From positions 4,017-68,016 of the forward strand of contig CANBUA010000001.1 of NCBI GenBank assembly GCA_947372535.1: a DNA stretch of 64,000 nucleotides, read 5' to 3'. The notes under the pieces are model-generated. The model ran no database searches. It was not told where the DNA came from and saw only the letters and a program-made list of their open reading frames with translations. This document shows, piece by piece, positions 28,314 to 37,129 of this stretch; position 1 is the stretch's first letter; each line of letters begins with the position of its first letter. Both the position numbers and the translations under genes were made by a program. The stretch comes from Burkholderiales bacterium (GTDB lineage: Bacteria > Pseudomonadota > Gammaproteobacteria > Burkholderiales > Burkholderiaceae).

Positions 28314-30019
28314 CAATCCACCTGTGCGCTCACGCGCATGGCCTCATCGACGGTCGTGCGACCCTCCAGGACCAGGCGCGCGGCATCGCGGCGCAAGGTA
28401 TTGCCCGCCATGTGCTCTTTGGCGGCCTTGCCAAACACATTGGAGCGTTCGTCGGACATGGCCTCGATGAGGTCCTGCGTCATCTCCAGGAACTCGTAGA
28501 CACCGGTGCGGCCTTTGAAGCCCGTCTTGGCGCACTCGGGGCAGCCCCGGCCGTGGCGCAAAGGCTTGCCCTCCACCTCGTCGCCCCATTCGCGTTTGAG
28601 CCAGACGGTCTCCTGGGGCGTGGGCTCGTAAGGCGCGGCGCAGGCCAGGCAGAGCGTTCGCACCAGTCGCTGAGCGACCACCAGTTGCACGGACAAGGCC
28701 ACCATCCAACGCGGCACCCCCATGTCGATGAGTCGCGCGGGCGTGGTCACCGCGTCATTGGTGTGCAAGGTTGACAAGACCAAGTGGCCCGTCATGGCCG
28801 CGCGCATGCCGATCTCGGCCGTGGTGCGGTCGCGCATTTCACCGACCAGGACGACATCGGGATCCTGCCGCAAAGCAGCCCGCAGGATGCGCTCGAAGGT
28901 CAGGTCGATCTTGTCCATCACCTGCACCTGGTTCAGGCCGGGCAGGCGGTACTCCACCGGGTCTTCCACCGTGATGATCTTGCGCTCGGTGGTGTTGAGC
29001 GCGTTGAGCGCCGCATACAGCGTGGTGGTCTTGCCGCTGCCAGTCGGCCCCGTCACCAGGATGATGCCGCTGGGCTTTTCAATGGCCCGCTTCATCGCCG
29101 CCAGCATGGGGCCAGGCATGCGCAGCTTTTCCAGGTCGAGCATGCCGCTGCTCTGGCTGAGCAGGCGCATCACCACCGATTCGCCGTACTGCGCGGGCAT
29201 GGTCGAGATCCGCACATCCACCGTGCCGTCTTTGAGGCGCACGGCAAAGCGGCCGTCCTGCGGCAGGCGCTTTTCAGAGATGTCCAGGCCGGACATGAGC
29301 TTGAGCCGCAAGGCCACGGCGCCGGAAATCTTGGAGTCGGCCTCGGTCTGGATCTGCAACTCGCCGTCGATCCGAAAACGGATGCGCAGGTTTTTTTCCT
29401 GCGGCTCGATGTGGATGTCCGACGCACGCGATTTCAAGGCCTGCTCGAACACCGAATACAACAGGCGCACCACCGGCGCATCCTCGTTGCTGGTCGTGTC
29501 CATGCCGAGCAGGTCGCCCAGGTCGGTCTCGGTGCCGGCCAACTCGCTGGTCAGCTCGCGCGCCAAGCCTTCGATCTCCTGCGTGCTCGTGTAGACGCGG
29601 TCCAGCGCCGCGGCCAGGTGACTCTCGGTAACCACGGCCAGGTCGATGGCGCGCTTGAGGACACGGCCGATCTCGTCGAAGGCGTAGATGTCGGTCGGAT
29701 CGGCCATGCCGATCATCAGGCCGGACGGTGGATCGTCCAGCACGATGGCATGCATGCGCCGCGCCTGTGCTTCAGGCAGCAACTGGGCCAGCTCGGGCCT
29801 CAGCGGGTAATGGGCCAGGTCGATGTAGGGCGCATGGAGTTGACGGGCCACGGCCTTGGCAATCTGCGCTTCCGTGATCCAGCCCATCTCGACCAGCACC
29901 TGGCCAAGCTTGCGCCCGCTGCTCTTCTGGGCACCCAGCCCTTGCTCAAGCTGCTCCTGCGTGATGAGTGAATCCTGAACGAGCAGGTCACCCAATCTGA
30001 ATTTCTGTGGACGCGGCAT
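28313..30019 (-). CDS. mshE: MSHA pilus extension ATPase MshE
   Basis: A 568-residue GspE/PilB-family hexameric ATPase. The N-terminus (~5-60) has the paired MshEN motif RLGDLLVQDSLITQEQLEQ / KLGQVLVEMGWITEAQ, which binds c-di-GMP in Vibrio MshE. The catalytic core has Walker A TGPTGSGKTTT (~residue 325), an Asp box, and Walker B region DPDVVLVGEMRD. A zinc-type CxxC...CxxC (LCLAC, GCPEC) follows. It couples pilus extension to c-di-GMP, making the nearby GGDEF-EAL protein relevant. mshG overlaps its stop; mshL ends 12 bp upstream. Confidence 0.95.
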   Translation of the reverse strand: MPRPQKFRLGDLLVQDSLITQEQLEQGLGAQKSSGRKLGQVLVEMGWITEAQIAKAVARQLHAPYIDLAHYPLRPELAQLLPEAQARRMHAIVLDDPPSGLMIGMADPTDIYAFDEIGRVLKRAIDLAVVTESHLAAALDRVYTSTQEIEGLARELTSELAGTETDLGDLLGMDTTSNEDAPVVRLLYSVFEQALKSRASDIHIEPQEKNLRIRFRIDGELQIQTEADSKISGAVALRLKLMSGLDISEKRLPQDGRFAVRLKDGTVDVRISTMPAQYGESVVMRLLSQSSGMLDLEKLRMPGPMLAAMKRAIEKPSGIILVTGPTGSGKTTTLYAALNALNTTERKIITVEDPVEYRLPGLNQVQVMDKIDLTFERILRAALRQDPDVVLVGEMRDRTTAEIGMRAAMTGHLVLSTLHTNDAVTTPARLIDMGVPRWMVALSVQLVVAQRLVRTLCLACAAPYEPTPQETVWLKREWGDEVEGKPLRHGRGCPECAKTGFKGRTGVYEFLEMTQDLIEAMSDERSNVFGKAAKEHMAGNTLRRDAARLVLEGRTTVDEAMRVSAQVD

Positions 30020-30031
30020 GGCAGGCTCCGT

Positions 30032-31810
30032 TCAGCGACTGGGCGTAGGGGGGCTGATCATCGACGTGTTGGGCTCGTTGCTCATCCAGCCGGAGCCGTC
30101 TTCGCCGATCACCGTGGGTCGAATCAGCACCACCAGTTCGCGCTTGTTGGTATAGGTCTCTTTCTGTCGAAACAGCCCACCCACACCGGGCACCTCGCTC
30201 AGGCCGGGCACGCCATTGCGGTCGGCCGTGGTCGTCACCCGCATCAGTCCGCCGATGGCGACGATGTGGCCGTCCATCACCTTGACGATGCTGTCGGTCT
30301 CATTGATGGAGCTGGTCGCCAAGGGCAGCTTGTACAAGCCCAGGTTGCCCAGGTCGATGGTCTTTTGTTTCTCGGTGACCGCGCTGATCGCCGGGTGGAT
30401 GTGCATCATGACCATGCCCGAATCGTCGATCTGCGGCGTCACATCCAGCGAGATGCCACTGAAGAAGGGCTGCAAGGTCAGGGTGGGCGTGGTCACGGTG
30501 TTGTTGCCCGAGCTCGTAGAATCGGTCTTGACGCCCGTCACGAACAATTCGTCGCTGCCCACCTTGAGCACGGCTTTCTGGTTGTTCATGGTCGCGATGC
30601 GCGGGCTGGAGAGCACCTGCACATCGCCCTGCGTCTGCAGGAAATTGATCAAGGCCATGAAGTTGGTGGTCTGCACGGCCAGGCCATAAAAGCCCGCCGC
30701 GCCAGCTGTGAAAGTCGGCCCCTTGGTGATCGACACATCCGCGCTGGAGATCTGGTCTTGCTTGAGCGTCACGCCCGGCGCCAGGTTGGCAATGCCGCCC
30801 CCCCGGGAGCCATGGTTGCCGAACAAGGACCAATTCACGCCGGTGGCGGACGAACTGGTCAGTTGCACCTCGACGATCTTGGCCTCCAGCATCACTTGGC
30901 GCTCGATGTTGACCTGCACGGCCTTGAGGAAATCCGTCACATGGCGGTGCTCGGCCGGGGTGGCGCGGATCACGACCACGCCAGCGGCCGGGTTCATCAC
31001 CACGCCACGGCCATTGGCGGTCCCCACCATCGAGACCAGCGATTCCTGCACCTCTTTCCAGAAATCGCTGTCCGAGGTTGTGCGCACATGCGCGGTGTCA
31101 TCGCTGCGAGCGCCGCTGTTGCTCGACGAACCACCAGATGAACTGCCGGATGAACCGCCGCTCGACGAATTGGAGGAGCCGCCCGATGACGAGCCACTGT
31201 TCGATCCACCCGTGCCCTGGATTGAGCTGGAAGACACATGCAGCTCCGACAGCCCCTGACGGCGTCCGGGCAGGTAGTTGATGCGGTAGATCCGCGTCTG
31301 CACCGTGTTGGGATAAACGAAGACGCGGTTGCCGGCGATTCGGTAGTCGTAGCCGAAGAGTTCGCGCAGCACCTCCAGGGCCTCGGGCACGGTGGTGTTC
31401 TTCAGGCCGATGGTGATGGCGCCCGACAGCTCGGGCGAGACCAGGATGTTGTAGCCCGTGTTCAAGCCCAATTGCAGGAAGACTTGCGCCGCCGGTGCGT
31501 TGTTGACCGACAGTTCGAAGCGGGCATCGAGGTCGCGGGCGCTGCCCGACACCACCACTGCTTTAGGCACAGGATTGGCCAGGCTGGTGCTCATGATGCC
31601 GGCCGCCGTCGCAGGGTATTGATCGAAGCTCTGTGCCTGCTGGACGGGCGTAGAAAAGTCCGCGCCTGGATCGGCTGCGGCCTGGTCCGCCGCAGCCAGC
31701 GCTGCGTAGTCGGGCTTGGGTGCCTTGTGCTTCTTGCCGGCAGCCTGGGCTTGATCAGCCATGGCCACGGCCAGCACAGTGGTGCACAGCACGATTTGGA
31801 AGCGATTCAT
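30032..31810 (-). CDS. mshL: MSHA pilus secretin MshL
   Basis: Outer-membrane secretin of 592 residues through which the pilus passes. Signal peptide ends QAQA; an STN/secretin N-domain follows (~110-190: ELSVNNAPAAQVFLQLGLNTGYNI in two parts), then a Ser/Gly-only linker (~200-235), an N-type domain and the secretin domain (~320-575) with QVLSSPRIATMNNQKA, VTPQIDDSG and GVPGLSEVPGVGGLF. ATG at 31810 overlaps the mshK stop as ATGA. mshM and mshN, which follow mshL in Vibrio, are not here; mshE follows directly. Confidence 0.94.
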   Translation of the reverse strand: MNRFQIVLCTTVLAVAMADQAQAAGKKHKAPKPDYAALAAADQAAADPGADFSTPVQQAQSFDQYPATAAGIMSTSLANPVPKAVVVSGSARDLDARFELSVNNAPAAQVFLQLGLNTGYNILVSPELSGAITIGLKNTTVPEALEVLRELFGYDYRIAGNRVFVYPNTVQTRIYRINYLPGRRQGLSELHVSSSSIQGTGGSNSGSSSGGSSNSSSGGSSGSSSGGSSSNSGARSDDTAHVRTTSDSDFWKEVQESLVSMVGTANGRGVVMNPAAGVVVIRATPAEHRHVTDFLKAVQVNIERQVMLEAKIVEVQLTSSSATGVNWSLFGNHGSRGGGIANLAPGVTLKQDQISSADVSITKGPTFTAGAAGFYGLAVQTTNFMALINFLQTQGDVQVLSSPRIATMNNQKAVLKVGSDELFVTGVKTDSTSSGNNTVTTPTLTLQPFFSGISLDVTPQIDDSGMVMMHIHPAISAVTEKQKTIDLGNLGLYKLPLATSSINETDSIVKVMDGHIVAIGGLMRVTTTADRNGVPGLSEVPGVGGLFRQKETYTNKRELVVLIRPTVIGEDGSGWMSNEPNTSMISPPTPSR

Positions 31811-32265
31811 GGAGACTCCTTTTCACTGCTCGACGCAGCCGAGGCGGCCGAGGCCACCTCTTGATACGTGGCCGACAAGAGCGTCAGCCGTTGTGTTCCT
31901 CTGGCACCACGGAGAGTGACCCCCCGGGTGTCGATCGCCGCCACGGTCAGCTCTCCGATCCGATCCCCCACAGACACAGCCTGCCCGTCGATCAGCGCCA
32001 CGCTCTTCGCGCCGAATGCGCTCACGCGCACCAGGGTCAGTCGCAAAATCGGTTTCTTTCTTGGCGCCGAAGCACCCGAAGCCGGCTCCGACGCCGCCTG
32101 AGGCACCGCCTCCGGCAGACCAGGCACCAGCGGCTGAGTAGCTCTGAACACACTGGCCGGCGGCCGCGTGGGATCAGGCAGGGTCGCCATCTGATCGATC
32201 GGCCACACCCGGCTGGAGGTGGCGGTCAGCACCAACATCAGGCACCACCATTTGTGACGCGTCAT
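31807..32265 (-). CDS. mshK: MSHA biogenesis protein MshK
   Basis: A 152-residue secreted or membrane-anchored protein. The hydrophobic start (WWCLMLVLTATSS) is followed by a Pro/Ala-rich linker and a PilP/GspC-like core: LTLVRVSAFGAKSVALIDGQ and VGDRIGELTVAAIDTRGVTL. The family is thought to link the inner-membrane MshI/J complex to the secretin. ATG at 32265 overlaps mshJ, and its own stop overlaps mshL, both as ATGA, so translation is coupled. Function assigned by position and this core, as the sequence is otherwise weakly conserved. Confidence 0.83.
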   Translation of the reverse strand: MTRHKWWCLMLVLTATSSRVWPIDQMATLPDPTRPPASVFRATQPLVPGLPEAVPQAASEPASGASAPRKKPILRLTLVRVSAFGAKSVALIDGQAVSVGDRIGELTVAAIDTRGVTLRGARGTQRLTLLSATYQEVASAASAASSSEKESP

Positions 32266-32954
32266 GGTGCAATCTCCAAACTTTCGCGGTCGGGACTGAA
32301 GGTGTGGACCATCACGGTCAGGCTCAAGCGAGCCTCGTCGTCCGAGACGAGCTTGATGCTGTCCCACAGCAAGCGATGGGGCAGGTTCTCGGTGCTGCTC
32401 AGCCAGCCCAGCATGTCGTGGAAGCTGCCCTCCACTGTGATGTCCATGCCATGTCGATAAAGCTGTACGCTCTCGTTCGGCCCGCCACCCACGCCCAGGT
32501 TGACCTCCCGCGGTGCCAGCGTCTTCATGGATTTCACACGCAACTGACCGTGTTGCGCCAGCAGGCCTTCGAGCAACTGACGCATCTCGCGTGCAGGTGC
32601 CAGCATCGCCTGCACCTGCTTGAGCGCCACCTGGCCCTCAGCCACGCGCTGACGTGTCTGTTCCAGCTCGGCCTTGGCCTCGCGTTGCTGGGCTTCGATC
32701 TCTGCCGCATGGCGGCCCGCCAGCACCTTGAGGGCATCGCGCGCCGACTCGGTCGTCTGTCTGCGCTTGTTGGCCGCATTGAGGGCCTCATAAGCTGGCG
32801 TCATCCAGAGCGTGTCCATGATCAGCCAGAGCACGCACACCACGGCCACGATCATGAGCCGGCGCTCGTTCATCAACCGAGCATCGAAGGCACGGCGGCC
32901 GCGCTGCCAGCGGGTCTGCAGCAGGGGGATCAGCTGTTGAAGGCGGGCGTTCAT
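32262..32954 (-). CDS. mshJ: MSHA biogenesis protein MshJ (PilO-like)
   Basis: A 230-residue bitopic protein with a cytoplasmic N-terminus, one transmembrane helix (LMIVAVVCVLWLIMDTLW, ~34-51), a coiled-coil stretch (~60-125, rich in E/Q/R/A heptads) and a small ferredoxin-like C-terminal domain. This is the PilO/GspM plan expected for MshJ. ATG at 32954 lies two bases after the mshI stop; a TTG two codons earlier is in frame but weaker. It partners MshI in the inner-membrane assembly complex. Confidence 0.87.
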   Translation of the reverse strand: MNARLQQLIPLLQTRWQRGRRAFDARLMNERRLMIVAVVCVLWLIMDTLWMTPAYEALNAANKRRQTTESARDALKVLAGRHAAEIEAQQREAKAELEQTRQRVAEGQVALKQVQAMLAPAREMRQLLEGLLAQHGQLRVKSMKTLAPREVNLGVGGGPNESVQLYRHGMDITVEGSFHDMLGWLSSTENLPHRLLWDSIKLVSDDEARLSLTVMVHTFSPDRESLEIAP

Positions 32955-32956
32955 GG

Positions 32957-34564
32957 TCAACGTCGCTCCGCCAGCTGTTTGAGCGCCGGGTCCATGGGGA
33001 CTTCGATCACCGCCTTGGCGCTCATGCTCGATTCCTTGGCGCGCAAAGTGAACTCGGTGATGGCGGGGCCGGCCCCGACTTCGCTGAGGTTGATCGCCTT
33101 GAGTTCGATCTGCGCGAAACGCCGTCCACGGAAGCGATCTTCCTGTTGCAGGCGGGCCAAGTAGTTGGGCAAGGCCGCGTTGTCGGTCATGCGGCCGGTC
33201 AGCTCCAAGTCACGGCCATCGTCGTGCAGGCTCATGCCGGTGATCCACAGGTTGGGCACGGTCTGATGGCCCAGGGCCACCAGGTACCCGGAGTAGCCGG
33301 GCGTGGCCGACATCACCGTGTTGCGCAGCGCTTCGTGCATCTGGCGCTGGCGAACCTCGGTCTTGCGCAGCAAGGCCAACTCCTTCACATCGGCCATGGG
33401 CGGCATGGTGGAGGCGGCCTGGCGCAACTCGACCATGTCGTGCTCCAGGTTTTCAGTCTGCGTCTTCACGTACTTGGTGGCCACGGTGAGCCCGAGCCCA
33501 GCCAGCACGGTCACGGCGAACACGCCCCCGGCCGCCGCCACGCCCCACATCGCGCCCCAGGTCAAGGTTTGCGATTTGAGGGTCTCGGGGTCGAGCAGGT
33601 TGACGCTCTGGCGCCCGGCGGCCTCGCTGTAGGCTCGCAAGGCCGAGCCAATGACGCACAGCTCGCCCAGGCTAGGGCCCTTGGCCAGTTCCTCGGCACG
33701 CGCCTCCCCCAGGGCCGACAGGTCAACGCAATCGGCCAGCGAGAAATACTTGATGGGCACATAGACCAAGTCGGCCAACACTTCCAGCACATCGGCATCG
33801 CCGCCCTGCGGCGGCACCACCGACAAGCCAGCCAAGGTGGCCTGGCTGTGCATGCGCTCAAAGGTGTCCAGGGTCCGCAGTACCTCGAGGGCGGCACGCC
33901 CCAGGGCGGCGCCACGCGCCTCGTTGGTGCCGGTCACGGCCGACACCGCCACCTCGATGTTGCGGGTCATCAGCAACTCACCCTGGTAGGTGATCACCAG
34001 CATGCCGTGCGACTCGCCGAACACCAGCAGCGCGTGGGCCTGACCTTCGGTCTCGGCCATGGCCGAAAGGTTGCGCAAGGCAGTCTCGGCCGTGTCCATT
34101 GCAGACCAGCGCAGGCCCACGTCATCCGCGGCCAGCGACACGCGGTCATAGTCGGCCCGCTGAACCACCAGGGCAATCGCCGGGAACATCTGCCGCAACT
34201 GGGTGTCCTGCGGCACGGCCAGGACCTCCAGCAGGGCATCTTCCATGGAGAAATCGACCTGCTCCTTGATCCGCCACCGCATGGCATCACGCCATTCCTC
34301 GCGGGGCACATCGGGCACCTCGGTGGACAGCAGCCGGTATTGGGTGCGTTCCAGCTGGTTGACCAGCGACAGGCCTTTGAGCGGGTGGGCACGCTTGAGC
34401 GAGGTCAATGCCTCCGACAGGCTGGCCGTCTCCTGCGTCCACAGCCAGAGCAGGCGCGGGCGTTGGCCCTCGATGTGCGCCACCTGCGCGGCGTGCACAC
34501 TCGAGCCCTCCTGAGCCACTGCGACCCATTGACTACCTGCTACGACACGCCGCCTCAAGAACAT
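32957..34564 (-). CDS. mshI: MSHA biogenesis protein MshI (PilM-PilN fusion type)
   Basis: A 535-residue protein joining a cytoplasmic PilM-like actin-fold part (residues ~1-315) and a PilN-like part with one transmembrane helix (GVAAAGGVFAVTVLAGLGLTV, ~342-362), a coiled coil (~365-420) and a periplasmic ferredoxin-like domain. In many type IV systems these are two proteins. First gene of the locus: a 155-bp gap upstream probably holds the promoter, but no convincing box was found. It should form the inner-membrane alignment complex with MshJ and MshK. Confidence 0.85.
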   Translation of the reverse strand: MFLRRRVVAGSQWVAVAQEGSSVHAAQVAHIEGQRPRLLWLWTQETASLSEALTSLKRAHPLKGLSLVNQLERTQYRLLSTEVPDVPREEWRDAMRWRIKEQVDFSMEDALLEVLAVPQDTQLRQMFPAIALVVQRADYDRVSLAADDVGLRWSAMDTAETALRNLSAMAETEGQAHALLVFGESHGMLVITYQGELLMTRNIEVAVSAVTGTNEARGAALGRAALEVLRTLDTFERMHSQATLAGLSVVPPQGGDADVLEVLADLVYVPIKYFSLADCVDLSALGEARAEELAKGPSLGELCVIGSALRAYSEAAGRQSVNLLDPETLKSQTLTWGAMWGVAAAGGVFAVTVLAGLGLTVATKYVKTQTENLEHDMVELRQAASTMPPMADVKELALLRKTEVRQRQMHEALRNTVMSATPGYSGYLVALGHQTVPNLWITGMSLHDDGRDLELTGRMTDNAALPNYLARLQQEDRFRGRRFAQIELKAINLSEVGAGPAITEFTLRAKESSMSAKAVIEVPMDPALKQLAERR

Positions 34565-34719
34565 GGCAACCCCTCAATTCACACAATGGTGATCTTGGCG
34601 AAATGCCGTTCCGTCAGGTGGAAAGAATAAAAGCCTTTAGCCCGTGCTTATTTCACATGACCGAATCGGGGACACACGAAACTGTGGAGCAGGGGCCACG
34701 CCGCCCCTCTACAGCAAGG

Positions 34720-37098
34720 TTAATTCAGCAGGCGATCCGGGTCAGCGTCCAGCTTGGCCAGCGCATCCCGCGTGGCCCGGACGGTGAGGGATTCTTCCTC
34801 CAGCGGCACCAGCAGGCCCGCTTGAAGGAATGCCGCCAGGCGATGCACCTGGAACAGCACGCCGCGCCCCTGGGGCGTGACGAACAGCAGCAAATGCCGC
34901 TGCATGCCCCGCCAGGCCAGTTGGACGTGCTCGTGGCGATGGCGGTAGTCCAGGTCGAACCAGGCACCCAGTTTGAGTTCGGCTGCCCAGGCCAGCATCG
35001 CCGGGGTGGGCATGGTGCCGCCCTCGGCCACAACTTCCAGGTCCTCGCTCTCGTGGCCCGACAGGTCGCGCAGGGTGTCGGCGTCCAGGTCGATCTCGCC
35101 CAGTTCGGGCAGGACACCGTCGATGGCCTCCAGCCGCTGGGTGACTTCCAGCATGCGTTCGGCCGAAATCGCCGCCGCCTTGGCGGAGAACGCCGCCGCG
35201 AACACCTGGTTGAGCGCCTGGATGTGCTGCTCCTGCTGCTCGCTGTTCATGCCGGTGCGGCCCATGCCTTCGCGCAGGGCCTTGAGCAGAGGCGGCAGGC
35301 GCTGAAGCACCTCGTGGCGCTCTTCCCGCGAGGACTTGGCACCAGCCGACCAGATCAGATCACCCGCCAGGCGTTTGAGCGCCTTGGTGTCCTCGCTGCC
35401 CGGGCCGCCATGCACCGCGCTGTGCGCCAGCACATCGGCCCAGACTTTGAACACGAACTCGCGCACGCCCTCGTGCACGGGCACGCTGGCCAGCATCTTG
35501 CGCAACTCGATGGTGTACTGGATGGCATAGGCCTCGCGCTGCTCCACCTGCTGGGCCAGCGAGACGCCCTTGCGGCTCGCCTCATTGCCCTCGCGGAAAT
35601 AGCGCTCCAGGAAGTGCTCGAACTCGATCATCACGGTCTGGAAGACCCGCCGGCCCGTGTCCGGATAAGCCTCGATGGTCTGCACCACCCGCTTGATTTC
35701 CTTGTGCAGATTGTCCTGAGCCGAGGCATCACCCGCCTCGCCACCCCCCGAGAAACCCATGACACAGGCCCCCATGCGGTCGATCAGCAGGCGCGCGGGA
35801 TGGTCCAGCGTCGCGAAAAAGTCCGGTTCGGTGACGGCCACGCGCAGCACGGGCATTTGCAGGCGCGCGAACCACACCCGCACAGCGGCGGGCAAGCGCT
35901 CTTCCATGAGGATGCTCTGGAACAAGAGCGCCACCACCTCGATCACGGCCCGCTCGACCGGCGTACTGGCCGCAGCCTTGAGCTCGCGTTTCTGGGCTTG
36001 CAGGTCGCGCACCAGGGTGCCGGGACTGACTGGCAGCGATTCGGAGACAGTGTCGGCCTGCCCTTGCACCACCCGTTGGGTGCTCAGGATGGCCTGGCCG
36101 AGTTGCGACGGCATGGCTAAGCCGGCCTGATCGCCTGATGCGTTGGCGCCACTCGTTTGTGGCATGAACTCCGGCACCTGGCGGGCCACCAGTTGATTGA
36201 GCTTGCCCAAGGTGGCTTGGTTTTGAGCCACCGACCTCAGGCCCGGCGTCTGGGTCAACTGGCGGGTTTCTTCAAAGCTCCCATGGGCGTCGGATTCCGA
36301 ACTCGGCCCGGTCCGAAAAGCACCCGCCCCGGTACTGCCACCGCTGGCACCAAACCGCGCGCCGCGATCGGCCACACCGGGCGATGGTGTCAAGGTCCGC
36401 AACACGCCCGCATCCTTGGTGCGCCGGATGAAGGCCCGCAAATCGATTTCAGGGCGCACGCCACGCTCGAGCAGGACGCGGTTGGCTTCGTGATAGGCCG
36501 CTTCGGCCCAGTGGGCTGCCTCGTCATGCAGCACCGTTTGCAAGGTGCCCCAATGGGTCTGACCCAGGCCGGCGGTCATCCAGGCGTCCAGCACCCAGTG
36601 GGCCGGTTTTTGAGGGCGCAGCACCTCGGCTTGGTCCAGGTTGCCATCACCCTGGACGCCTTCCAGCGTGCTCAGACGGGCATTGAGGTCGGTGTATTCC
36701 CAACCGGCCCGGTCCACCAGTGTCTGCGCCAAGCGCGACTCCAGCATCGACAACTCCACCGCCGAATCGGCCACCAGGCTGAGGGTCTCGGAGGCCGGGC
36801 CGTGGCCGGTCACATGCTCGGCGCGCAAGACAGCCGCCAAGTCGCCGCCCCGCTCCAGGGTGATCATCAAGGCCTCGATGTGCCGCAGCAGGGCCTGGCA
36901 CCAGCTCGCTTCGTAGCTGGGCAGGTCCAGCACAAGGTCACGCCGGCGGGCGTAAAGCGCCGGTTCGGCCGCCTGGGTCGCCAGCGCGCGCGCGCCGTCG
37001 GTGCACGCCGCGATCAGCTCAGGCGTGCCGGCTCGGAGCGCCTCCAGGAAAGTGCGGCGGGCCAGGCTGGCCAGGTCTTTGGTCGAACCCAGTGTCAT
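34720..37098 (-). CDS. DUF1631 family protein
   Basis: A 792-residue cytoplasmic, largely helical protein of the DUF1631 family common in beta- and gammaproteobacteria. Regions: N-terminal helices (~1-250), a low-complexity Gly/Ser/Thr stretch (~250-280), conserved helical core (~370-650, including YPDTGRRVFQTVMIEFEHFLERYF in two parts) and a C-terminal beta-rich domain (~690-790: LGAWFDLDY, QLAWRGMQRHLLLFVTPQG) with a PilZ-like look. No transmembrane segment or catalytic motif is visible. It sits just upstream of the MSHA locus on the same strand. A role in c-di-GMP response is only an inference from the C-terminal domain. Confidence 0.82.
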   Translation of the reverse strand: MTLGSTKDLASLARRTFLEALRAGTPELIAACTDGARALATQAAEPALYARRRDLVLDLPSYEASWCQALLRHIEALMITLERGGDLAAVLRAEHVTGHGPASETLSLVADSAVELSMLESRLAQTLVDRAGWEYTDLNARLSTLEGVQGDGNLDQAEVLRPQKPAHWVLDAWMTAGLGQTHWGTLQTVLHDEAAHWAEAAYHEANRVLLERGVRPEIDLRAFIRRTKDAGVLRTLTPSPGVADRGARFGASGGSTGAGAFRTGPSSESDAHGSFEETRQLTQTPGLRSVAQNQATLGKLNQLVARQVPEFMPQTSGANASGDQAGLAMPSQLGQAILSTQRVVQGQADTVSESLPVSPGTLVRDLQAQKRELKAAASTPVERAVIEVVALLFQSILMEERLPAAVRVWFARLQMPVLRVAVTEPDFFATLDHPARLLIDRMGACVMGFSGGGEAGDASAQDNLHKEIKRVVQTIEAYPDTGRRVFQTVMIEFEHFLERYFREGNEASRKGVSLAQQVEQREAYAIQYTIELRKMLASVPVHEGVREFVFKVWADVLAHSAVHGGPGSEDTKALKRLAGDLIWSAGAKSSREERHEVLQRLPPLLKALREGMGRTGMNSEQQEQHIQALNQVFAAAFSAKAAAISAERMLEVTQRLEAIDGVLPELGEIDLDADTLRDLSGHESEDLEVVAEGGTMPTPAMLAWAAELKLGAWFDLDYRHRHEHVQLAWRGMQRHLLLFVTPQGRGVLFQVHRLAAFLQAGLLVPLEEESLTVRATRDALAKLDADPDRLLN

Positions 37099-37129
37099 GG
37101 AGCCAAACAGATGTCAAGTCGGGATGACT

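Noticed and set aside
34565..34719. Promoter of the MSHA locus
   Set aside because: The gap contains AT-rich stretches and a 6-bp stem near 34691-34708, but no pair of boxes with acceptable spacing was convincing.
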